A DNA stretch of 21,721 bases from JAEKLB01 sp050249235 (GCA_050249235.1 JBFWQW010000045.1:1-21721), one strand, 5' to 3'. Shown: positions 1 to 6,858, counted from the stretch's first letter. The notes: generated by a model not told the origin, from the sequence alone. A program made the numbers and translations.

Positions 1-189
1 TACACCGGCCGGTACAGCCGCGACGGCACCACCTGGACCACCTTCGCCACCCTCACCTTCACCCCCACCATCACCAAGCTCGGCCCCTACGCCGGCACTG
101 CCAACGGCGGCACCGGCACCCCACCCGCCCTCACCACCACCATCGACCACTTCTCCAACACCGCCAGCCCCGTCCCGCCGGAGTCCTGA
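1..189 (+). CDS. C-terminal fragment of a surface protein with a concanavalin-like domain
   Basis: The reading frame is open from base 1 and ends at TGA 187-189, giving 62 residues of a gene that starts left of the window. The fragment resembles the end of the second C-terminal domain of the GH26-like protein at 15196-17727. Both have a '[W/Y]S-x-DG-[S/T]TW' strand, an 'ITK[L/V]G-x-Y' strand, a GT/AT-rich loop, and a final 'TT[I/V]D-[H/R]FS' strand. That is the pattern of DUF1349/LamG-type concanavalin-like jelly rolls used for carbohydrate binding or as spacers in secreted enzymes. The catalytic part, if any, is outside the window. Threonine is encoded almost only by ACC, as expected at high GC. 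The gene converges on the glycosyltransferase at 232. The domain assignment rests on similarity seen within this window; the protein's function is unknown. Confidence 0.75.
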   Translation, partial: YTGRYSRDGTTWTTFATLTFTPTITKLGPYAGTANGGTGTPPALTTTIDHFSNTASPVPPES

Positions 190-198
190 GCCGGCCAT

Positions 199-229
199 CG
201 GCGGCCCGCCGGGCGTCGAGCTGCCGCCG
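199..229. terminator. GC-rich hairpin between two convergent genes
   Basis: The 42-base gap between two converging stop codons holds the inverted repeat CGGCGGC (199-205) / GCCGCCG (223-229). A tighter alternative pairs CGGCGG (199-204) with CCGCCG (206-211). There is no T-tract, which is common in high-GC actinobacteria. It could act in both directions. This is inference from position and symmetry only. Confidence 0.35.
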
Positions 230-231
230 CC

Positions 232-1281
232 TCAGCCCCGCCGGCGCGTGCGCAAGCGGGGGAACAGCACCTTGAGCAACCGCGGTTCGACGACGATGGT
301 CGGCTCGATCCGGATCGCCTCGACGAGCATGCGCATCGCCTTCGGCAGGGGCCGGAACCCCGGGACGCTCACCTGGAGGATGCGGGCGATGGCCCGCCGG
401 TTGCCGGCGACCGCCAGCCGCCGGAGGCGGGCGGCCTGGCGCACCGTGGCCGGATAGGTGACGAGGAAGCGGCGCTTGACGTCGCGCCCGCCCCGGGCGG
501 CCACGAGGGTCGGGGCGTACAGGCCCTCGTCGGTGAGGTCGTGGAACCCGTTGGCGGCCGAGACGCCCGGGGTGGTGCGCAGCCCGTCGAGGGGCTCGGC
601 CAGGAAGGCGATGTCGCCCCGGCTGGCGATCCGCAGCCAGAGGGCGTGGTCGTCGGCCGGGTAGTCCTCCCGGAAGAGGCCCTCGTGGCGGACGGCGTCG
701 CGCCGGTACATGGCCGACGAGATGTGGATCCGGGCCGGGTGCAGCATCGAGGTCTCGATGAAGTCGGCACCGGTCTCGATGGTGTCGTGCTCGAGGCCGC
801 AGAAGCTGTCGGCGGTCCGGATGAGCTCGCCGTCGTCGTTGCGCACCTCGAACATGGAGTGGACGCACACCACCTCGGGATGGGCGTCGAGGACGGCGGC
901 CTTGCGCTCGAGGCAGGTCGGGAGGAGGTAGTCGTCGTCGAAGAGCATCACGTGGTACTCGGCCGAGCCGGCCCGCATGGCCTTGGTCGAGTTGGGCTGG
1001 TTGCCCAGGTTCTCGGGGTTGCGCACGTAGTGGATGCGGGGGTCGTCGAACGAGGCCACCACCTCGGGGGTGTGGTCGGTCGACGCGTTGTCGAAGACCC
1101 AGAGCTCGAAGTCGGTCTCGGTCTGGGCCAGCACGCTGGCGATGCACTCCCGGAGGAGGTCGGCCCGGTTCCAGGTGGGGATGCCGATCGAGACCCGGGG
1201 CACGCGCGCCGCGCCGCCGGTGGCCTCCCGGCCCGTCGACGCCTCGCTCACGGAACCCTCGCTCACGGAACCCTCGCTCAC
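232..1281 (-). CDS. Family 2 (GT-A fold) glycosyltransferase
   Basis: This is a probable cytoplasmic glycosyltransferase adding a sugar from a nucleotide donor to the growing polysaccharide unit. The GT2 signature is clear: a 'VSIGIPTWNR' first strand about 30 residues in, 'FDNASTDHT' for nucleotide binding, and an acidic 'LFDDDYL' (about residues 113-119) as the DxD metal site. A 'DDHALWLRI' segment near residue 230 matches the usual ED-type catalytic loop. The C-terminus is basic. The start is uncertain. GTG 1281 lies 16 bases after the upstream gene's stop and gives 349 residues. GTG 1266 and 1251 sit in the same 15-base repeat and have better GAGG ribosome-binding sequences. GTG 1203 would begin just before the first strand. 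It is the last gene of the 3763-232 transcription unit. Donor and acceptor cannot be read from sequence. Confidence 0.88.
   Translation of the reverse strand: MSEGSVSEGSVSEASTGREATGGAARVPRVSIGIPTWNRADLLRECIASVLAQTETDFELWVFDNASTDHTPEVVASFDDPRIHYVRNPENLGNQPNSTKAMRAGSAEYHVMLFDDDYLLPTCLERKAAVLDAHPEVVCVHSMFEVRNDDGELIRTADSFCGLEHDTIETGADFIETSMLHPARIHISSAMYRRDAVRHEGLFREDYPADDHALWLRIASRGDIAFLAEPLDGLRTTPGVSAANGFHDLTDEGLYAPTLVAARGGRDVKRRFLVTYPATVRQAARLRRLAVAGNRRAIARILQVSVPGFRPLPKAMRMLVEAIRIEPTIVVEPRLLKVLFPRLRTRRRG
1237..1281 (-). repeat. Three tandem 15-base units, each carrying a GTG start codon
   Basis: On the minus strand the unit GTGAGCGAGGGTTCC occurs at 1281-1267 and 1266-1252, followed by a degenerate third copy (GTGAGCGAGGCGTCG) at 1251-1237. 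It is in frame with the GT2 gene and encodes repeated Val-Ser-Glu-Gly/Ala-Ser. The GAGGG in copies 1 and 2 lies 4 bases before the next copy's GTG, so each unit supplies a ribosome-binding site for the following start. Confidence 0.85.
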
Positions 1282-1297
1282 CGACCGGGGGCGGAGC

Positions 1298-2335
1298 TCA
1301 GCGCCCGGCCAGGTCGCGGAAGCGGAGCTGGCCGTCGATCGTCGACTCGTCCTGCAGCTCCTGGATCCGTGCCAGGCGGGTGAAGCGGGCACCGGTGATG
1401 TCGTCGATCGTCACGTGGTTGGCCCGCATGGCGGCGGCCAGCTCCTCGACGCCGAGCCGCACGTTCCAGACCGGCTGGAAGCCGGGGACCCGCTCGGCGA
1501 TCTTGTCGAAGCTCACCCGGTAGTCGCGCTTGTCGGGGCTGGCCCCGTCGGCGAGCGTGACCGTGCTCCCGGCCACCACCTCCTCGACGATCCTCGCCAC
1601 GTCGCGGATCTGGTAGTTCTCGCCCGGCGCGCCGATGTTGAAGGCCTCGTCGTGCACCACGTCACGGGGCGCGTCGAGCAGGGCGATGAACGCCCGTGCG
1701 ATGTCGCCGATGTGCACCAGCGGGCGCCACGGCGAGCCGTCGCTCTGCAACCGGACCTCGCCGGTGCACACCGCGTAGCCGGTCAGGTTGTTCACCACCA
1801 CGTCGCCGCGTAGGCGGGGCGAGGCCCCGTAGGCCGTGGCGTTGCGGAGGTAGGTGGGGCTGAAGGCGTCGTCGGCGAGGGCGCTGAGGTCGCGCTCGGC
1901 CAGGACCTTCGAGTCGCCGTAGGGCGTGACCGGGTTGAACGCGGCGGTCTCGTCGACGGCGTCGTCGCCGGCCGCCCCGTAGAGGCTGCAGGACGAGGCG
2001 AAGAGGAACCGCCCGACGCCGGCCGCCTTGGCCGCCTCGGCCACCCGCACGGACCCGAGGTGGTTGATGGCGTAGGTGAGGTCCGGGTCGAGGTTGCCGA
2101 TCGGGTCGTTCGAGATGGCGGCGAGGTGCATGACCGCGTCGACGCCCTCGAAGTCGGCGGGGGTGGCGTCGCGGACGTCCTTGCGGAGGGCCTCGATCGG
2201 CGCCGGGGGCGCCCCGAGGTCACAGCCGGCGTAGAGGCCGGTGTCGTAGCCGAGCACCTCGTGGCCGGCGTCCTGGAGCATGGGGACCAGGACGGCCCCG
2301 ATGTAGCCGAGATGGCCGGTGACGGCGATGCGCAT
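1298..2335 (-). CDS. NAD(P)-dependent sugar epimerase/reductase (extended SDR family)
   Basis: This 345-residue extended short-chain dehydrogenase/reductase acts on a nucleotide sugar, as a 4-epimerase, 4-ketoreductase or similar. The Rossmann motif is GHLGYIG (residues 7-13). 'HLAAISNDP' near residue 70 matches the family's HLAA motif. The active site is Ser114/Ser115 with YGDSK (Tyr139, Lys143), so the catalytic triad looks intact. The start ATG at 2335 has GAGGA about 8 bases upstream. It follows the FAD-dependent gene by 45 bases and precedes the GT2 gene by 16, so the three form one transcription unit. The nearby C-methyltransferase and cytidylyltransferase suggest that it finishes a C-methylated deoxysugar, for example by C4 reduction. 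That role is inference; the fold and cofactor class are secure. Confidence 0.87.
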   Translation of the reverse strand: MRIAVTGHLGYIGAVLVPMLQDAGHEVLGYDTGLYAGCDLGAPPAPIEALRKDVRDATPADFEGVDAVMHLAAISNDPIGNLDPDLTYAINHLGSVRVAEAAKAAGVGRFLFASSCSLYGAAGDDAVDETAAFNPVTPYGDSKVLAERDLSALADDAFSPTYLRNATAYGASPRLRGDVVVNNLTGYAVCTGEVRLQSDGSPWRPLVHIGDIARAFIALLDAPRDVVHDEAFNIGAPGENYQIRDVARIVEEVVAGSTVTLADGASPDKRDYRVSFDKIAERVPGFQPVWNVRLGVEELAAAMRANHVTIDDITGARFTRLARIQELQDESTIDGQLRFRDLAGR

Positions 2336-2363
2336 GTCAGGTCCTCTTCTCGCTCGGCGGAAC

Positions 2364-2382
2364 GATCCCTGCCCCGGGGATC
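2364..2382 (-). other. Small inverted repeat spanning the end of the FAD-dependent gene
   Basis: GATCCC (2364-2369) pairs with GGGATC (2377-2382) around a 7-base loop, overlapping the stop codon of the upstream gene. It could be an RNA-processing or partial termination hairpin inside the operon. No T-tract is visible, and the stem is short. Confidence 0.25.
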
Positions 2383-3763
2383 ACGAGCCCCGCTTGTCGT
2401 CCGGGGTGTCGTCGACGTTGATGGCGACACCGCTCCAGTCGGTGTCGTCGTCCTTGCCGAGCAGCTGCTGCGCGGCCCGGCGCCCCCCGAGCACGCAGGT
2501 GTCGGACATGAGGTACTTCCACTCGCTGTAGCGACCCACCCGCAGCACCCCGACGCGGTCGAGGTAGGCGTTGACGGTGCGAAGGGCCTCGCGGCGGTGC
2601 AGGTCGTAGATGATCTGGCCGGTGCGCACCAGCCTGATGTCGCTGTAGAGGACCGAGCCCGGGTCGTCGATGAGGCCGAACTCGATCAGCTCGTCGCGCA
2701 CCCGGCGCTGCACCTCTCGGGGGTCGTCGGGCATCGGCCGCCAGACCGAGCCGTAGACCTCGACCTGGATGCCGGTCCGGCCCTCCGGCGCGTTGCTCGC
2801 CGCGAAGCGCTCGAACACGCTGATCCGGACCGAGAGCTTGTCCTCGTCGTAGACGTAGTACCAGAGCTCGGGGCGGCGGGCCTCGTGGGAGACGGCGAAG
2901 TCGACCCGGTAGAACATGCTCGACCGCAGCGTCCGGGCCGCCTCCCGCACGTCGTCGGGGGCGTCGTCGGAGCACTCGATGAGGAAGGGCAGGTTGATCG
3001 TCGAGACCAGCCGCTGGTAGCCGACCTCGGAGCCGTCGGCGAAGCGCAGGGTGCGGTCGCCGAAGTTGTGGCCCTCGAGCCGCATGCCGTACCGGATGTC
3101 GGCGCCGTTGGCGAGCTTGTGGGTGTAGTTCCCGAAGCCGCCCTTCGACGGGTAGCGGGCCGATCGGGTGTTCACGTAGTACATGCTCTCGGGCAGCGGG
3201 CCCTTGGCCCCGGCGACGACGTCGGCCGCCTCCGGGCGCAGGATGCGCATGCCGATCCAGTCCACGTCGAGGTTGGCCGGCTCGCAGGTCCAGTACTTCC
3301 GCGTGTACTTGGCCGGGAACGTCTCGGCGAACACCGGGCCGAAGGCCTGGTGGAGCCACTCCTGGTAGTTCTTCGGCGGCTCGTGCTGCTGGGCGGCGGT
3401 CTCGAGGAAGCTCTCGACGCACTGCGTGCGCAGCGGCTCGGGCACCTGCCAGAGGCTGGTCTGGGCCGGGTGGTCGATCCAGTGGCCCTCGAACCAGTTG
3501 ACGGCCTTCACGTCGAGGTCCTCGTACTCGTCGTCGACGAGCTCGGCGAAGAGCTCCTTGATGTAGGCGTTCGAGGTGAACGAGATGTGCGGCCCGTCGT
3601 CCCAGGTGAAGCCCTGCTTGTACTCCGAGTGACCGTGGCCGCCGTAGTAGTCCTTGGCCTCGTAGACGACGGCGTCGTCGGGATGGCCCAGGTGGAACGA
3701 GGTGCTGAGGCCGGACAGGCCGGCACCGAGGACGGCCACTCGTACGTCGGATCGGGCGGTCAA
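2381..3763 (-). CDS. FAD-dependent oxidoreductase, amine-oxidase/UDP-galactopyranose-mutase-like
   Basis: An FAD protein of 460 residues. The N-terminal dinucleotide site is 'VAVLGAGLSGLS' (GxGxxG at about residues 12-17), followed by Glu34 to bind ribose and 'YYGGHGHS', the GG-motif region of the amine oxidase, protoporphyrinogen oxidase and UDP-galactopyranose mutase superfamily. A second FAD motif near the C-terminus is hinted at by 'VGRYSEWKYLMSD'. The chosen start is TTG 3763 (initiator Met), with GGGAG 5 bases upstream; longer in-frame extensions enter the divergent intergenic region and look non-coding. It heads the operon 3763-232 and diverges from the C-methyltransferase operon. A role in sugar ring isomerisation or oxidation is plausible in this context, but the residues do not identify it as a true UGM. 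Substrate unknown. Confidence 0.8.
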   Translation of the reverse strand: MTARSDVRVAVLGAGLSGLSTSFHLGHPDDAVVYEAKDYYGGHGHSEYKQGFTWDDGPHISFTSNAYIKELFAELVDDEYEDLDVKAVNWFEGHWIDHPAQTSLWQVPEPLRTQCVESFLETAAQQHEPPKNYQEWLHQAFGPVFAETFPAKYTRKYWTCEPANLDVDWIGMRILRPEAADVVAGAKGPLPESMYYVNTRSARYPSKGGFGNYTHKLANGADIRYGMRLEGHNFGDRTLRFADGSEVGYQRLVSTINLPFLIECSDDAPDDVREAARTLRSSMFYRVDFAVSHEARRPELWYYVYDEDKLSVRISVFERFAASNAPEGRTGIQVEVYGSVWRPMPDDPREVQRRVRDELIEFGLIDDPGSVLYSDIRLVRTGQIIYDLHRREALRTVNAYLDRVGVLRVGRYSEWKYLMSDTCVLGGRRAAQQLLGKDDDTDWSGVAINVDDTPDDKRGS

Positions 3764-4050
3764 GGCAGCTCCCGAGAGGTGTGGGGAATGGTCAGGGGGG
3801 TCGTCGCCCGGCCCGGGAGGTGGACGAGTCGACGACGTCGACGTCGACACGGGACCTGGGGGCAGGCAGGCGAGGTTACGCGGTACCAACCGAGGTCTTC
3901 GACACCGTGGGGGGGCGACTGGAGCCCTCGTCGGCTGCCGACCGGTGGGTTTCCGTTCAAGTGGTGCCTACTCTCTGGCCGAAGGTCCACATGCGACGCC
4001 AACGGCGGCGGACCGCTCCGCGAATGCGTGACGACGAGGAAAGAAGCCGC
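3764..4050. promoter_or_regulatory. Divergent intergenic region between two sugar-biosynthesis operons
   Basis: These 287 bases separate the FAD-dependent gene (-) from the C-methyltransferase (+). The region must hold promoters for both operons. It includes a run of overlapping GACGTCGAC-type words (about 3824-3850), a G-rich tract near 3908-3916 and the sigma-28-like site at 3956-3984. I found no convincing promoter for the minus-strand operon. Confidence 0.6.
3956..3984 (+). promoter_or_regulatory. Candidate sigma-28 (FliA/WhiG)-type promoter
   Basis: TTCAAG (3956-3961), a 16-base spacer, then GCCGAAG (3978-3984). The proximal box resembles the GCCGATA-like -10 element of FliA/WhiG-class sigma factors, and the distal TCAAG resembles their TAAAG-like -35 element. 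It ends 66 bases before the ATG at 4051. The same arrangement occurs before the GH26-like gene. The match is by eye, and transcription start data are lacking. Confidence 0.45.
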
Positions 4051-5316
4051 ATGACGAACCCCGAGCGACCCGTCCACCAGTGCCGCTTCTGCGGTGAGCC
4101 CCTCACCCAGACGCTGGTCGACCTCGGGATGTCGCCCCTGTGCGAGAGCTTCCTCCGGGCCGACCAGCTCGACGCCATGGAGCCCTTCTACCCCCTGCAC
4201 GCCGAGGTCTGCGGGTCGTGCTTCCTCGTCCAGGTGCCCGAGTACGTGCAGCCCGACGGCATCTTCACCGAGTACGCCTACTTCTCGTCGTACTCCGACA
4301 GCTGGCTGCGCCACGCCGAGACCTACGTGGAGGACATCACCGAGCGCCTCGGGCTCGACGAGTCGAGCTTCGTCGTCGAGCTGGCCAGCAACGACGGCTA
4401 CCTCCTCCAGTACTTCCTCGGCCGGGGACCGAAGGTGCTCGGCATCGAGCCGGCCGCCAACGTGGCCGAGGTGGCCGTGGCCAAGGGCGTCCCCACCCTC
4501 GTCGACTTCTTCGGGCGGCGCCTGGCCACCACCCTCCGCCGTGACGAGGGGCCGGCCGACCTCATCGCCGGCAACAACGTGCTGGCCCAGGTGCCCGACC
4601 TCAACGACTTCGTCGGCGGCATGTCGATCCTGCTGGCCCCGACCGGCGTGATCACCCTCGAGTTCCCCCACCTGCTGCGACTGATGGCCGAGAACCAGTT
4701 CGACACCATCTACCACGAGCACTTCTCGTACTTCTCGATCGTCACGTGCGAGCGCATCTTCGCCGCCCACGGGCTGACGGTGTTCGACGTCGAGGAGCTG
4801 GCCAGCCACGGCGGTTCGCTGCGCATCTACGTCAGGCACGCCGACGACGCCACCAAGCCCGTCACCGACCGCGTCCACGACCTGCGCAAGCGGGAGCAGG
4901 ACGCCGGCCTAGAGGACCTCGGGACCTACGACCGGTTCACCGAGCAGGTCGAGCGCACCAAGCGCTCGCTGCTGCGGTTCCTGGTCGAGGCCCGGGACAG
5001 CGGCAAGCAGGTGGTCGGCTACGGCGCGCCCGGCAAGGGCAACACGCTGCTCAACTACTGCGGCATCCGGACCGACCTCCTCGCCTACACGGTCGACCGC
5101 AACCCGTACAAGCACGGGCGGTTCACGCCGGGCACGCACATCCCGATCCACCCGCCGGAGCGGATCGCCGAGACCAGGCCCGACTACGTGCTGATCCTGC
5201 CGTGGAACCTCCGCAAGGAGATCGCCGACGGGCTGGCCCACATCGGCGAATGGGGCGGCAAGCTCGTCGTGCCCATCCCCGAGACCGAGGTCTTCGAGCC
5301 GGGCCGGGCCACCTGA
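4051..5316 (+). CDS. NDP-sugar C-methyltransferase (zinc-binding, SAM-dependent)
   Basis: This 421-residue protein has the three-part layout of sugar C-3 methyltransferases such as TylC3. The N-terminal zinc domain has Cys11, Cys14, Cys54 and Cys57 (Methyltransf_13 type). The SAM-binding Rossmann domain has 'ELASNDGYLL' at 110-119, where the family shows E-x-x-SNDG. The active-site region is 'YHEHFSYFS' at 221-229. The C-terminal Methyltransf_14 domain has 'GYGAPGKGNTLLNYCG' at 323-338. It would transfer a methyl group from SAM to C3 of a 4-keto-deoxy nucleotide sugar. ATG 4051 is chosen because GAGGAAAG lies 7 bases upstream and the zinc domain starts at once; upstream in-frame codons belong to the intergenic region. 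The cytidylyltransferase start follows its stop after one base, so the two are translationally coupled. Confidence 0.92.
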   Translation: MTNPERPVHQCRFCGEPLTQTLVDLGMSPLCESFLRADQLDAMEPFYPLHAEVCGSCFLVQVPEYVQPDGIFTEYAYFSSYSDSWLRHAETYVEDITERLGLDESSFVVELASNDGYLLQYFLGRGPKVLGIEPAANVAEVAVAKGVPTLVDFFGRRLATTLRRDEGPADLIAGNNVLAQVPDLNDFVGGMSILLAPTGVITLEFPHLLRLMAENQFDTIYHEHFSYFSIVTCERIFAAHGLTVFDVEELASHGGSLRIYVRHADDATKPVTDRVHDLRKREQDAGLEDLGTYDRFTEQVERTKRSLLRFLVEARDSGKQVVGYGAPGKGNTLLNYCGIRTDLLAYTVDRNPYKHGRFTPGTHIPIHPPERIAETRPDYVLILPWNLRKEIADGLAHIGEWGGKLVVPIPETEVFEPGRAT

Positions 5317-5317
5317 C

Positions 5318-6109
5318 ATGAAGGTCGTGCTGTTCTGCGGCGGCCTCGGCATGCGGATGCGCGAGCACTCCGAGTCGATCCCGAAGCCGATGGTCACCGT
5401 CGGCTACCGGCCGATCCTCTGGCACCTCATGAAGTACTACGCCAGCTACGGGCACAAGGACTTCGTCCTCTGCCTCGGCTACCAGGCGAACGTCATCAAG
5501 AGCTACTTCATGAACTACGAGGAGGAGATGTCGAACGACTTCATCCTCGAGCGGGGCACGGAGAAGGGCGAGCGGCGGGTCACCCTGCTCGGCTCCGACG
5601 TGCACGACTGGCGGATCACGTTCGTCGACACCGGCCTGCACGCCAACATCGGCCAGCGGCTGGCGGCGGCCCGCCACCACCTCGAAGGCGAGGAGACCTT
5701 CCTGGCCAACTACGCCGACGTGGTCACCGACGCCCCCCTCGACCGGATGATCGAGCAGTTCGAGGCCACCGGCGCCACCGCGCTCAACCTCTCCGTGAAG
5801 CCGAACTACACGTTCCACCTCACGAGCTCCGACGACGACGGCTGGGTCACCCACATCCAGGACATCCAGACCACGGACATGTGGATCAACGGCGGCTTCT
5901 TCGTGCTGCGCCAGTCGATCTTCGACGTCATGGAGCCCGGCGACGAGCTGGTGGTGCAGCCCTTCCAGCGCCTCATCAAGGAGCGCAAGCTCAGCACCTT
6001 CCGCCACACCGGCTTCTGGGCACCGATGGACTCCCTGAAGGAGAAGTCGATGCTCGACGACATGTACTTCCGGGGCGAGCGCCCCTGGTGCCTCTGGGAG
6101 AAGGCCTGA
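5318..6109 (+). CDS. rfbF: Glucose-1-phosphate cytidylyltransferase-like sugar nucleotidyltransferase
   Basis: A 263-residue nucleotidyltransferase. Known RfbF makes CDP-glucose from CTP and glucose-1-phosphate, the entry to CDP-deoxysugars. Here the signature is 'GGLGMRMREHSESIPKPM' (residues 8-25), with the lysine of PKPM. 'PILWHLMKYYASYGHKDFVLCLGY' characters follow across 32-55, which is the RfbF rather than the RmlA pattern. 'NGGFFVL' (191-197) and 'GFWAPMDSLKEK' (232-243) match the RfbF C-terminal half. The metal-binding region reads 'NYADVVTD' where RfbF usually has a YGDGV-like motif, so this is a divergent clade and base or sugar specificity could differ. Its ATG lies one base after the methyltransferase stop. 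No CDP-glucose 4,6-dehydratase is present in the window, so the pathway's next step must come from elsewhere. Confidence 0.82.
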   Translation: MKVVLFCGGLGMRMREHSESIPKPMVTVGYRPILWHLMKYYASYGHKDFVLCLGYQANVIKSYFMNYEEEMSNDFILERGTEKGERRVTLLGSDVHDWRITFVDTGLHANIGQRLAAARHHLEGEETFLANYADVVTDAPLDRMIEQFEATGATALNLSVKPNYTFHLTSSDDDGWVTHIQDIQTTDMWINGGFFVLRQSIFDVMEPGDELVVQPFQRLIKERKLSTFRHTGFWAPMDSLKEKSMLDDMYFRGERPWCLWEKA

Positions 6110-6151
6110 ACGCCCGCGGCGGGAACGGGGACGCCCGCGGCGGGAACGGGG
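6110..6151 (+). repeat. Perfect tandem duplication of a 21-base unit before the PIG-L gene
   Basis: The 21 bases at 6110-6130 are repeated exactly at 6131-6151. The array fills almost the whole gap between the cytidylyltransferase stop (6107-6109) and the GTG start at 6159. Each unit contains CCCGCGGCGGG, a short self-complementary core, and ends in a purine-rich GGGAACGGGG. The second unit's GGGGA provides the only ribosome-binding-like sequence for the next gene. Confidence 0.9.
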
Positions 6152-6158
6152 ACCCGTC

Positions 6159-6818
6159 GTGATCGCCCTGCCCCTCGGGGCCCCCGACCGCCCGCTGCGG
6201 GTCCTGGCCCTCGGCGCCCACGCCGACGACATCGAGCTCGGCTGCGGCGCCACCATGCTGCGCCTGGTCGAGGAGCGGCCCGACACCGAGCTGTGCTGGG
6301 CGGTGGCGAGCGCCGACGGCACGCGGGCCGACGAGGCCCGGGCGTCGGCGGCCGCCTTCACGGCCGGCCTCACCACCCCGCCGACCGTCGTGGTGGGCAC
6401 CTTCCGTGACGGCTACCTGCCCTACTCCGGCGGCGACGTGAAGGCGTGGGTGCACGGCCTCGGCGACCTCGTCACGCCCGACGTGGTCTTCACCCACGCG
6501 CCGGGCGACCTGCACCAGGACCACCGGCTGCTGGCCGAGCTGGCCCTCAACGCCTTCCGGGACCAGCCCCTGCTCGGCTTCGAGATCCCCAAGTACGACG
6601 GCGACCTCGGTCGGCCCAACGTGTTCGTCCACGCCGACGAGGCGAGGGCCCGGGCGAAGATGGCGCTGGCCGCCACCCACTTCGCCAGCCAGACGGGCAA
6701 GCCCTGGTTCGACGAGGCCACCTTCCTCGGGCTGATGCGGCTCCGGGGCGTCGAGTCGCGCTCCCCCTCCGGCTACGCCGAGGCCTTCCACACCAGCAAG
6801 CTCGTCGTCTCGATCTGA
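6159..6818 (+). CDS. PIG-L (LmbE-type) zinc-dependent N-deacetylase
   Basis: A 219-residue member of the PIG-L/LmbE family, zinc enzymes that remove acetyl groups from N-acetylated sugars and related amides. The first metal motif is 'GAHADDIELGCG' (His21, Asp24). The second is 'HAPGDLHQDH' (113-122), matching the family's HxxDxHxDH pattern. Length is typical. The GTG at 6159 is the likely start, with GGGGA about 6 bases upstream inside the tandem repeat. It is the third gene of the 4051-6818 operon, after the C-methyltransferase and nucleotidyltransferase. Co-transcription suggests that the substrate is the nucleotide sugar, lipid-linked sugar or polymer made by those partners. If so, the product would carry a free amine, which is unusual alongside RfbF-type chemistry. 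Substrate is inference; the family is clear. Confidence 0.9.
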   Translation: MIALPLGAPDRPLRVLALGAHADDIELGCGATMLRLVEERPDTELCWAVASADGTRADEARASAAAFTAGLTTPPTVVVGTFRDGYLPYSGGDVKAWVHGLGDLVTPDVVFTHAPGDLHQDHRLLAELALNAFRDQPLLGFEIPKYDGDLGRPNVFVHADEARARAKMALAATHFASQTGKPWFDEATFLGLMRLRGVESRSPSGYAEAFHTSKLVVSI

Positions 6819-6833
6819 GCCCGCCGGGCGGGC
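6819..6833. terminator. Bidirectional hairpin between convergent operons
   Basis: A perfect 7-base inverted repeat, GCCCGCC (6819-6825) and GGCGGGC (6827-6833), begins at the base after the PIG-L stop. It lies in the 40-base gap facing the RmlC-family stop at 6859. A further palindrome CCGGCGCCGG follows at about 6833-6842. The position between converging stops supports termination in both directions. There is no T-tract. Confidence 0.55.
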
Positions 6834-6858
6834 CGGCGCCGGGACCACCGGCCGACCG

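Noticed and set aside
3824..3850. GACGTCGAC-rich run as an attachment site or repeat array
   Set aside because: The overlapping words are low-complexity GAC/GTC runs, common in this genome's composition; no second site or integrase is present.
3941..4050. Leader of the C-methyltransferase as a riboswitch (cyclic-di-GMP or cyclic-di-AMP type)
   Set aside because: I looked for the conserved cores of these classes and did not see them; the leader after the candidate promoter is too short.
2060..4054. A 664-codon plus-strand frame opposite the epimerase and FAD-dependent genes
   Set aside because: Same antisense artefact; it also runs straight through the intergenic promoter region and shows no family motif.
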